Origin: Gammaproteobacteria bacterium
GTDB taxonomy: Bacteria > Pseudomonadota > Gammaproteobacteria > JAPPPA01
Direction of reading: 5' to 3'
Length of the DNA: 17,401 bases
NCBI GenBank assembly: GCA_028817755.1
Contig: JAPPPA010000045.1
Location: 1-17,401 of the forward strand
The notes beneath the pieces were generated by a model that saw nothing but the letters and a program-made list of their open reading frames with translations, was not told the origin of the DNA and made no database searches. The position numbers and the translations under genes are program-made. Below are positions 8,107-14,016 of this stretch, piece by piece. Position 1 is the stretch's first letter, and every line of letters begins with the position of its first letter.

Positions 8107-9834
8107 TTAAGCCTTGCGGCTAGGTTCGGCGGTGATAGGTGCGAACACGGCGTTACGTGCCAGTGGCGCACGCGATGGCGCGGCATCTTCATCAAGCCGG
8201 TTGGTTCGGGTGTCGCTACTGGCCACGCTCACCACTTTGGTGAGGCTGCCGTTTTCTTCGCCGATTAAGGACTCGTCAGTAATGCTGCTGGCGTAGTACC
8301 ACTCGGCTTGGCTGCGCTCGTGAGTGATGTCGAGCAAGATAAAACCGTGCGTTTTCAGCTCGGCGTAGCGAATATGTGGGTTGGTAAATGGCAGTGCAAA
8401 CGCTGCCGCTTCGGCGGCGCCGTCTGGGAATCCGGGGGAGGTCACACTGGGGCAAACAAACTCGGCGGCCAGTGGTTTCTGTGCCAGCAGATCACCCGCC
8501 AGCGAGGCTGGGTTTTTGTAGATTTCATTAGCCCAGCTGGTGTGAATATCGCCAGTGAGAACCACCAAATTGTTGATGTTGTTGTCTTCAACAAAATTTA
8601 GCAGGCGTAGGCGCTCGGCCGCGTAACCGTCCCATTGGTCCATGTTGAAAGCAAAGATGGAGCTAAGTACCGCGGCATCGTCAAAGCCTAGGTTTGGTAG
8701 TTCGCCTAGCTGTAGCTGCCCGAGCATGACTTGTTGACCAAGCATGCGCCAAGTGACATTGCGGGTTTTGGAGTCGCTTAATTGCTCGAACAACCATTGG
8801 CGCTGTTCTGGCCCGAGTAGTTCGCGGTCTTCATCAAAGCGGTCAAACTCGCCGGTGCCGAGTGCGAGAGGTTCGTCGCGGCCAACCAATCGCGTATCTA
8901 ACATCATCAGATCGACAAGGTCGCCGTAGATAAAGCGGCGATAAATCAGCCCAGCGGAATCAGCCGATTGTGCTGGACGAATTGGCATCCACTCGTAATA
9001 GGCCTGAACAGCGGCGGCTTTGCGCGTTGCCCAGTCACCTTCGCCTTCGTTGTGGTTTTCGGCGCCATCGCGGTAGCTGTCGTTGGCACTTTCGTGGTCG
9101 TCCCAAATCGCAATCATTGGGAAGATGCGGTGCACCTCGGCGAGGTCGGCGTCTTTGCGATAAGTGGCGTAGCGCAAGCGGTAGTCACTAAGCGTGACCA
9201 TTTCGTGCGGTGGTTCCACCTCGCGCATGTCGCCGTATTCTTCGTTGTCGTATTCGTAAACGTAGTCGCCTAGATGCAACACGGCGTCGATATCTGGCCG
9301 ATTGGCGATCATGCGATAAACGCTGAAATAGCCGCTGGGCATATTGGAGCAAGAGGCCACGGCAAAACGCAGGCGTTCAGTAAATCTGCCGGGGCGCGGC
9401 ATGGTGCGAGTGCGACCAACAGGTGATACCGCGTCGTTGTCATCAATAAAGCGATACCAATAGTGGCGGTCTTCATTGAGCCCGGCGGCATCGAGTTTGA
9501 TGGTGTAGTCCTGCTGCGCGCTGGTGCTTAGCATTTGCGCCAGTACGACTGATTGAAAGTCCGGGTCTTCTGCTACTTGGCAGGTAACCGTGCGTGTATT
9601 GCTGCCAGTGGTTCCGGCGTCGCTTAACGCTGTCCATAAAATCACGCGGTCATGCAGTGGGTCGCCACTGCCTACGCCGAATGGGAATGCGTTGGTATTG
9701 CCGCTGTCGGGGCCGCCGCCACCGTTGCGGCTGTCGTTATTGCCGCTGCTAAGGCCCGGTGCGCTACAGCCAGATAACACTGGCACTGCTAGGCCTGCCG
9801 CTGCGCTGGCCCGCAAAAAGTCTCTCCGTTTCAT
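8107..9834 (-). CDS. phoD: Tat-exported alkaline phosphatase/phosphodiesterase, PhoD family
   Basis: The 575-residue protein begins MKRRDFLR, a Tat signal, followed by a lipobox LSGC (Cys23), so it is probably a Tat-exported lipoprotein. A Gly/Asn/Ser-rich linker leads to the PhoD N-terminal domain (FPFGVGSGDPLHDRVILWTAL, about 50-70; the listed motif starts at 50). The metallophosphatase domain shows SCSN (Cys162), LGDYVYEY (Asp190), WDDHESAND (about 244-252) and TGDIHTSW (Asp429, His431), the expected PhoD metal-site blocks. Bacillus PhoD uses one Fe and two Ca and cleaves phosphodiesters such as teichoic acid as well as monoesters. AAGGGT lies about seven bases before the ATG. It is the first gene of a pair with the acid phosphatase downstream. 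No canonical Pho box was found in its 147-base upstream gap. Confidence 0.93.
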   Translation of the reverse strand: MKRRDFLRASAAAGLAVPVLSGCSAPGLSSGNNDSRNGGGGPDSGNTNAFPFGVGSGDPLHDRVILWTALSDAGTTGSNTRTVTCQVAEDPDFQSVVLAQMLSTSAQQDYTIKLDAAGLNEDRHYWYRFIDDNDAVSPVGRTRTMPRPGRFTERLRFAVASCSNMPSGYFSVYRMIANRPDIDAVLHLGDYVYEYDNEEYGDMREVEPPHEMVTLSDYRLRYATYRKDADLAEVHRIFPMIAIWDDHESANDSYRDGAENHNEGEGDWATRKAAAVQAYYEWMPIRPAQSADSAGLIYRRFIYGDLVDLMMLDTRLVGRDEPLALGTGEFDRFDEDRELLGPEQRQWLFEQLSDSKTRNVTWRMLGQQVMLGQLQLGELPNLGFDDAAVLSSIFAFNMDQWDGYAAERLRLLNFVEDNNINNLVVLTGDIHTSWANEIYKNPASLAGDLLAQKPLAAEFVCPSVTSPGFPDGAAEAAAFALPFTNPHIRYAELKTHGFILLDITHERSQAEWYYASSITDESLIGEENGSLTKVVSVASSDTRTNRLDEDAAPSRAPLARNAVFAPITAEPSRKA

Positions 9835-9853
9835 TGTTTTACCCTTGCTGTTT

Positions 9854-9880
9854 CGTTTCGCTCAATCGTTGATTGAAACG
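9854..9880 (-). repeat. Hairpin in the phoD leader
   Basis: CGTTTC...CAATC and GATTGAAACG form an inverted repeat (11 paired positions or so, with a three-base bulge and a GTT loop). It lies 20-46 bases before the phoD ATG on the phoD template side, inside the predicted leader. Without a T-run it is not a terminator. It could be an operator or an mRNA structure. Confidence 0.4.
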
Positions 9881-9925
9881 GTTAAGGTTGCGTTCCTATT
9901 CTGACAACGATCAGTTTAGGAGCAC

Positions 9926-9953
9926 GTTATAAAGCTAGAGTATTACAAGTGAA
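9926..9953 (-). promoter_or_regulatory. Putative sigma-70 promoter for phoD
   Basis: Read on the minus strand, TTCACT (9948-9953) and TATAAC (9926-9931) are separated by 16 bases. They match the -35 and -10 consensus at four and five of six positions. Transcription would start near 9919-9920 and give a leader of about 85 bases. A CTGA/TCAG inverted repeat (9901-9914) lies just downstream of the start. Confidence 0.45.
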
Positions 9954-9981
9954 TCTCGGTTCATTAACAATCCGACGAACG

Positions 9982-10773
9982 TTATTGCAAACGGTCTAAA
10001 CGTAGACGATCGCGTTCATCAAACAGGCTTTTTGCTACCCAGTGTAAGGCTAAGAGGGTGCCAAAGCCGGTGCCGGCCGAGACAATGAACATGATTAGAA
10101 TTTGGTAGCTGACCGCTTCTAATGGCGGTGATCCGGCCAAAATTTGGCCGGTCATCATGCCGGGCAAACTGACAATGCCTGCCGCGGCCATGGCGTTAAT
10201 CATGGGGATCATGCCGGCGCGGGCGGCTTCTTTCAGTTGTGGCCGAATGGCATCTGCCGCGGTTTGGCCCAACATTAGGCGTTGTTCAATTTGTGGGCGT
10301 AAATCGACTACGGCGTTTTGCAGGCGGTCCATGCCCACGGCAATGCCGGTCATGGTGTTGCCTAACATCATGCCCAGTAGCGGAATGGCGTATTGCGGTT
10401 TGTACCAAGGCTCTACGCCAATCACCACGGTCAGCGCGAATACGGTGAGCAGGAACGATGAGACAAACATCGCGCCGGTGCCGAGTAACCAACCTTGCAA
10501 GCCGCGTAGTCGACGTTTTTGGCGCGACATGACTTCACGCCCCGCAGCGGCGAGCATCACCATTGCCAAGGGCACCAGCCATAGTGGGTGCAGGCTTTCG
10601 AATAATAGCTTCAGCACCAAGCCGATTAAGCCCAATTGCAACACGGTGCGAACCGCCGCAATCAAAATGGTTTGCGTTACCCCAAGTTGCATACGCAGGC
10701 TGATTGCTGCCAGTGCGAGCACGGTAGTCGCGGCGAGCATGAGATCCCAAGGGCTGAGGTGGATTACTGACAT
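9982..10773 (-). CDS. fetB: Iron export ABC transporter permease FetB (YbbM, UPF0014)
   Basis: The reading frame is open for a further 35 codons upstream, but I place the start at the ATG at 10773 (MSVIHLSPWDL). GGAG sits seven bases before it, the length becomes 263 residues as in E. coli FetB, and the longer version would only extend through fetA. The protein is a polytopic membrane protein with the UPF0014 features: ISLRMQLGVTQTILIAAVRTVLQL near the N-terminus, IPLLGMMLGNTMTGIAVGMDR in the middle and SLPGMMTGQILAGSPP in the later half. In E. coli, FetAB exports iron and protects against peroxide when iron is high. The start overlaps the fetA stop by 10 bases, the usual coupled ATPase-permease order. 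No terminator is seen after it before phoD's promoter region. Confidence 0.93.
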   Translation of the reverse strand: MSVIHLSPWDLMLAATTVLALAAISLRMQLGVTQTILIAAVRTVLQLGLIGLVLKLLFESLHPLWLVPLAMVMLAAAGREVMSRQKRRLRGLQGWLLGTGAMFVSSFLLTVFALTVVIGVEPWYKPQYAIPLLGMMLGNTMTGIAVGMDRLQNAVVDLRPQIEQRLMLGQTAADAIRPQLKEAARAGMIPMINAMAAAGIVSLPGMMTGQILAGSPPLEAVSYQILIMFIVSAGTGFGTLLALHWVAKSLFDERDRLRLDRLQ

Positions 10774-11366
10774 TGCAGCGCTCCGTTGGCGATATGCCAT
10801 TCCTGTGTGGCAATGCGTTGCCGCTGAGCAGCGTCGTGCGACACCCAAATAATCGCGCGTGGTTCTGCTTGTACCCAATCGCGCAGTAGCTTTTCTACCT
10901 TTTCAGTAGCGCTTTGATCTAAGGCGGCGGTGGGTTCATCTAATAACAGGATAGACGGAGAAACCGACAAGCTCCGCAATAAGGCTAAGCGTTGCCGCTC
11001 GCCGGTACTTAGGCGGCTAATGGGCTGATCCAATAATTGCGCTTTTAGGCCGAGGTCGCTGGCTAAAGCGGCATAGTCAGGTGCAATCACTTCAGCGGCG
11101 GTCTCTGTCCACCACACTGGCTCTGCGGGTAAATACTGTAGGGCTTTTCGCCACTGATTCGCGGTGGTGTCTTCTCGGCTTGTGCCGTTCAACGTGACAC
11201 CCAAGGTGTTTGGGTCTAGGTCAGCCAATGTCCGTAGCAAGCGGCTTTTGCCTGCGCCAGATTCGCCATGCAAAGCAATCACTTCACCGGCTGCTACCTT
11301 AAGGGCGGGTAGCGATAGCCAGTCGAGCGAACCTGAAATATGCAGCAGTGAAGATGTCATGGACAT
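10764..11366 (-). CDS. fetA: Iron export ABC transporter ATP-binding protein FetA (YbbL)
   Basis: This compact 200-residue ABC ATPase has Walker A GESGAGKS (about 34-41), the signature LSTGERQRLALLRSL (about 120-134), Walker B ILLLDEPTAALD and the switch histidine in WVSHD. Small size and direct overlap with the FetB-type permease identify it as FetA. Two ATGs are possible: 11366 (MSMTSS) and 11360 (MTSS). TAAAAT ends immediately before the first and exactly six bases before the second, so if it is the -10 box the second ATG would be the real, leaderless start. No Shine-Dalgarno is visible for either. It is transcribed away from the GST-fusion gene, with a 113-base gap between them. Confidence 0.92.
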   Translation of the reverse strand: MSMTSSLLHISGSLDWLSLPALKVAAGEVIALHGESGAGKSRLLRTLADLDPNTLGVTLNGTSREDTTANQWRKALQYLPAEPVWWTETAAEVIAPDYAALASDLGLKAQLLDQPISRLSTGERQRLALLRSLSVSPSILLLDEPTAALDQSATEKVEKLLRDWVQAEPRAIIWVSHDAAQRQRIATQEWHIANGALQCQ

Positions 11367-11372
11367 ATTTTA
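11367..11372 (-). promoter_or_regulatory. -10-like box close to the fetA start
   Basis: TAAAAT on the minus strand matches the -10 consensus at five of six positions. It is six bases from the ATG at 11360. A good -35 is not visible, so the call is tentative. I see nothing else convincing in the 11373-11479 gap, including any clear Fur box. Confidence 0.3.
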
Positions 11373-11479
11373 CGCCGGAATACGCTGGTATTGCGGGCAA
11401 TGGCGCTGGGGCATTGGGGCCAATGTTCGTGGCTTGTTGGAGGTGTTTAACTAAATAAAAGCCAGATTGAGCAACAGCA

Positions 11480-12928
11480 ATGACAATTAATAAATCACAG
11501 CCCGCATTACGTTTTTACTTTGATTACATCTCGCCAAACGCCTACTTGGCGTGGACGCAGTTGTCAGAGCTAATGGCGCGCCATAATGCCACCGTTGAGT
11601 TGGTGCCTGTTTTGTTTACGGGCCTACTAAGGGCGCATAAACAAATGGGCCCGGCGGAGCAGCCGGTTAAGTCGGCGTGGATGTCGCGCAATATTGCCCG
11701 CAAAGCGGCGATGCTTAATGTGCCACTGATGCCGCCGGCGCATCACCCGTTTAACCCGTTATTAGTGTTGCGCCTAAGTAGCGTTGAAATGCCTGCCGAC
11801 GAGCGCTGGCGTTTGGTTGATGTATTGATGCGAGGCATTTGGGCAGAAGGCGTTCACGCCGGTGACGAGGCGGCGATACGTCAGCTATTACAAGACAATG
11901 AATTTGATGCCGACGACCTGTTGGCGAAAGCCAATGGAGATGAGCCGCGCGCGAGTTTGCGCGCTCAAACAGAACAAGCCATTGCTGCCGGAGTGTTCGG
12001 TATTCCCACCACGCAATATGCCGATGAGATGTTCTTTGGCTACGACGATTTCCCTTACTTAGAAATGTCCTTATCGGGCCAAGACCCGATAAATAGCTCG
12101 ACTCAAGCGCAGCAGTGGCTAGATGCCAGCTGGACAGCGTCCTCACAACGTCGAGAAATCTCGGAGCAGAAGCCGGCAAGCAAGTCTGCAAGCAAACCCG
12201 CGGCTGCCCCCATCGAAGTATGGACCGCACCAACACCGAATGGTTGGAAAGTTGCCGTGTTGATTGAAGAGATGCGTGAACTCGGTTTGCCGTTGCCGCC
12301 GGTCACTGTGCACACCGTTGATTTAATGGCAGGTGAACAGTTACAGCCGGAATACTTAGCCATGAACCCTAATGGCCGCATTCCGTTTTTAAAGCACGGC
12401 GACAAAACCGTGTTTGAAAGCTGCGCCATCCTGCAATACCTAGCCGAGCAATTTCCATCGCCGCTGTTACCGGCAAATGAATCACGCTGGCAGGTGCTGC
12501 AATGGCTTTACTGGCAAGCCGCCAGCGTGGGGCCTGCCTTTGGTAACCGCCAAAGCTATATGCGCTATATGGATAACGTGCCAGACGAGCAGAAGGCGCA
12601 CCCTTTAGCCCGCTTCTTGGCTGAAGCGCGGCGCCTGGCGGCGATTGCCGAGCAGCAGTTGGAAGGGCGCGACTACTTTTGTGGTGATCAAATCACCATT
12701 GCTGATATCGCCATTTACCCTTGGTTTAGAGGTTGGAAATGGAGCAAGGTAGATATGACTGACCGACCGAATATTCTGGCCTGGATGAAGCGTATGCGTG
12801 CACGTCCCGGTGTGGGGCGAGGCTTGGCCTGGGGCGCGCCAGAAGGCGAAGTAGACCAATGGAGCGAAAGCACAAAAGCGCGTTATGCCAAGGGGGGCGC
12901 TAGCATTGCAACTGAGAATGAATCTTAA
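11480..12928 (+). CDS. Fusion of HCCA isomerase/kappa-type GST with a Nu-class-like GST
   Basis: This 482-residue protein joins two glutathione-related modules in one frame. Residues about 8-218 are DsbA-fold 2-hydroxychromene-2-carboxylate isomerase/kappa GST: FYFDYISPNAYLA with the presumed catalytic Ser18, HHPFNP near 88-92, and GVFGIPT with its cis-proline near 171-177. A Lys/Ser/Ala-rich linker spans about 219-243. Residues about 245-465 are a canonical GST: TPNG (Thr252, Asn254) as in the Nu-class YfcG/YghU, NPNGRIPFL near 296-304, ESCAILQYLAE near 313-323, then the all-alpha domain with ITIADIAIYPW. The first module is known to use glutathione for isomerisation; Nu-class proteins have disulfide reductase activity. 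The start is the ATG at 11480, with no strong Shine-Dalgarno. I infer a bifunctional glutathione enzyme with unknown substrate. Both modules look complete. Confidence 0.9.
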   Translation: MTINKSQPALRFYFDYISPNAYLAWTQLSELMARHNATVELVPVLFTGLLRAHKQMGPAEQPVKSAWMSRNIARKAAMLNVPLMPPAHHPFNPLLVLRLSSVEMPADERWRLVDVLMRGIWAEGVHAGDEAAIRQLLQDNEFDADDLLAKANGDEPRASLRAQTEQAIAAGVFGIPTTQYADEMFFGYDDFPYLEMSLSGQDPINSSTQAQQWLDASWTASSQRREISEQKPASKSASKPAAAPIEVWTAPTPNGWKVAVLIEEMRELGLPLPPVTVHTVDLMAGEQLQPEYLAMNPNGRIPFLKHGDKTVFESCAILQYLAEQFPSPLLPANESRWQVLQWLYWQAASVGPAFGNRQSYMRYMDNVPDEQKAHPLARFLAEARRLAAIAEQQLEGRDYFCGDQITIADIAIYPWFRGWKWSKVDMTDRPNILAWMKRMRARPGVGRGLAWGAPEGEVDQWSESTKARYAKGGASIATENES

Positions 12929-12940
12929 TAATAAATGTTA

Positions 12941-12959
12941 TTGCAAATCATTCTCATTA
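12941..12959 (+). promoter_or_regulatory. Fur box upstream of bfd
   Basis: TGCAAATCATTCTCA (12942-12956) fits the 7-1-7 Fur pattern (TGATAAT-n-ATTATCA) at most positions. It overlaps TTGCAA (12941-12946), a possible -35, with TAAATA (12965-12970) as -10 at 18 bases. Iron-bound Fur would be expected to block bfd transcription. The same sequence, one base different over 17, recurs before bfr. Confidence 0.8.
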
Positions 12960-12976
12960 ATGTTTAAATAATTCAC

Positions 12977-13246
12977 ATGATCGTATGTGTATGCAAAAAC
13001 GTCAGTGACCGCCAAATCCGTGCCGCAATGGCAGACGGGGCGACGACTGTGCGTGCATTGCGTAACGAACTGGCTGTTTCAACTTGCTGCGGCAAGTGTG
13101 CGCCAGAGGTGAAGCGTATGGTCGATAACCAAGATATGACGCTTGCTGCGCAGGTAGTAAGCAACGCACAAGACACTGTGCGTGGTGCAGGCGAGCGCGT
13201 AGGTGTAAAACTGCGCTCTTCGCTATACCAGCCTGCTCAAATTTAA
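12977..13246 (+). CDS. bfd: Bacterioferritin-associated ferredoxin Bfd
   Basis: The N-terminal 55 residues are a [2Fe-2S] BFD-like domain with the four ligands at Cys4, Cys6, Cys38 and Cys41 (CVC and CCGKC), the same positions as E. coli Bfd. Bfd docks on bacterioferritin near its haem and passes electrons to reduce stored ferric iron so that it can leave. The protein is 89 residues versus about 64-73 for typical Bfd; the extra C-terminal 25 or so residues (basic, ending QPAQI) match nothing I recognise. The ATG at 12977 has no Shine-Dalgarno, and the likely -10 lies six bases before it, so the mRNA may be leaderless. A Fur box overlaps the promoter, fitting expression under iron shortage. 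Its partner bfr is next on the same strand with its own Fur box. Confidence 0.93.
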   Translation: MIVCVCKNVSDRQIRAAMADGATTVRALRNELAVSTCCGKCAPEVKRMVDNQDMTLAAQVVSNAQDTVRGAGERVGVKLRSSLYQPAQI

Positions 13247-13320
13247 TCTCTTTTCATAGCTGTTCTAATCGCTTGCTGCGCCCGTCTTGCCTGCGTTTGG
13301 GCAGGGCCCTGTTGTTGTAT

Positions 13321-13349
13321 TTGTAATGCAAATCGTTCTCATTCATATT
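13321..13349 (+). promoter_or_regulatory. bfr promoter with embedded Fur box
   Basis: TGCAAATCGTTCTCA (13327-13341) is a 7-1-7 Fur-type site nearly identical to that before bfd. TTGTAA (13321-13326) and CATATT (13344-13349) flank it with 17 bases between, each four of six matches to -35 and -10, so Fur would sit in the promoter spacer. The upstream part of the gap (13247-13320) holds only weak inverted repeats without a T-run. Confidence 0.7.
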
Positions 13350-13379
13350 TGTCTTTAAAATCAATCACTTACATGGTTA

Positions 13380-13405
13380 TTTTGCTTGCAAAATGCGGCC
13401 GCATT
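13380..13405 (+). repeat. Two overlapping palindromes in the bfr leader
   Basis: TTTTGCTTGCAAAA (13380-13393) is an inverted repeat with a two-base centre. AATGCGGCCGCATT (13392-13405) is a perfect 14-base palindrome sharing two bases with it. They lie between the Fur-box promoter and the bfr ribosome site. They could be an operator for a second regulator or mRNA hairpins with four-base loops. Confidence 0.6.
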
Positions 13406-13442
13406 AACTAGTCTATGCGCACATTACATATGGAGCGGAGCC

Positions 13443-13913
13443 ATGAAAGGCGATCCAAAATCAATTGAATACCTAAACAAAGTACTGGGTAATGAGCTGG
13501 TAGCCATTAACCAATACTTTTTGCACTCACGCATTCTGAAAGATCGTGGCTTGGCTAAATTGGCGGCGGTTGAGTACAAAGAATCTATTGAAGAAATGAA
13601 ACACGCCGACAACCTAGTTGAGCGTATTTTGTTCCTAGAAGGCCTGCCGAATATGCAGGACCTAGGCAAACTCAATATTGGCGAAACCGTAGATGAAATG
13701 CTGCGTGCCGATCTTGATCTAGAGTTTCGTGCTCACGCTGACCTGAAAGACGGCATTGAGTACTGTGAAAGCATTCGCGACTACGTTACCCGTGATCTTT
13801 TCCAAACCATCCTAGATGACGAGGAAGAGCATGTAGATTGGCTAGAAACTCAGCTTGGCCTAATCGACCAAGTGGGCATGCAGAACTACCTACAAGCGCA
13901 AATGGAGCCTTAG
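13443..13913 (+). CDS. bfr: Bacterioferritin, haem-binding ferroxidase subunit
   Basis: I place the start at the ATG at 13443, directly after GGAGCGGAG (13432-13440); the frame stays open to a TTG upstream, but MKGDPKSIEYLNK is the standard bacterioferritin beginning. At 156 residues the length matches the family. All di-iron ferroxidase ligands are present at E. coli numbering: Glu18, Glu51, His54, Glu94, Glu127 and His130, with Tyr25. Met52, the haem ligand between subunits, is also conserved, so this is a catalytically complete, haem-binding subunit. Bfr forms a 24-subunit cage that oxidises and stores iron; Bfd, encoded just upstream, drives release. A Fur box lies in its promoter. A strong terminator follows at 13947-13978. 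Confidence 0.97.
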   Translation: MKGDPKSIEYLNKVLGNELVAINQYFLHSRILKDRGLAKLAAVEYKESIEEMKHADNLVERILFLEGLPNMQDLGKLNIGETVDEMLRADLDLEFRAHADLKDGIEYCESIRDYVTRDLFQTILDDEEEHVDWLETQLGLIDQVGMQNYLQAQMEP

Positions 13914-13946
13914 TAAAAACACACTAAGGCAGCAAAAGCAGATAAG

Positions 13947-13978
13947 AAACCGCGTGAGGCAACTCACGCGGTTTTTTT
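13947..13978 (+). terminator. Intrinsic terminator after bfr
   Basis: A perfect 12-bp stem pairs 13947-13958 (AAACCGCGTGAG) with 13963-13974, with a GCAA tetraloop and a run of seven T. It ends the bfr transcript and lies only 38 bases before dinB. Confidence 0.95.
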
Positions 13979-14004
13979 ATGGCCGTACAAAACAGCTTAT
14001 ACGG

Positions 14005-14016
14005 CAAAATAGCCTT
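14005..14016 (+). promoter_or_regulatory. -10-like box close to the dinB start
   Basis: CAAAAT (14005-14010) sits six bases before the dinB ATG. TATACG (13998-14003) is an alternative -10. The 38 bases between the bfr terminator and the ATG contain no recognisable CTGT-N8-ACAG LexA site and no Shine-Dalgarno. Confidence 0.22.

Noticed and set aside
10157..10852. Open frame of 231 codons on the plus strand
   Set aside because: It is antisense to fetB, which has a start, ribosome site and family motifs; this frame has none.
10774..10878. 35-codon N-terminal extension of fetB
   Set aside because: It only overlaps fetA coding sequence, is not hydrophobic, and the ATG at 10773 has a well-placed GGAG and matches the family length.
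11751..12236. Open frame of 161 codons on the minus strand
   Set aside because: It is antisense to the first module of the GST fusion and shows no family features.
13280..13320. Possible terminator after bfd (GCCC...GGGC and AGGGCCCT repeats)
   Set aside because: The stems are short or imperfect and no T-run follows, so read-through into bfr cannot be excluded.
13954..14016. Upstream start for dinB
   Set aside because: It would begin inside the bfr terminator hairpin and adds residues absent from other DinB proteins.
13979..14016. LexA (SOS) box before dinB
   Set aside because: No CTGT-N8-ACAG-like sequence is visible in the short gap.
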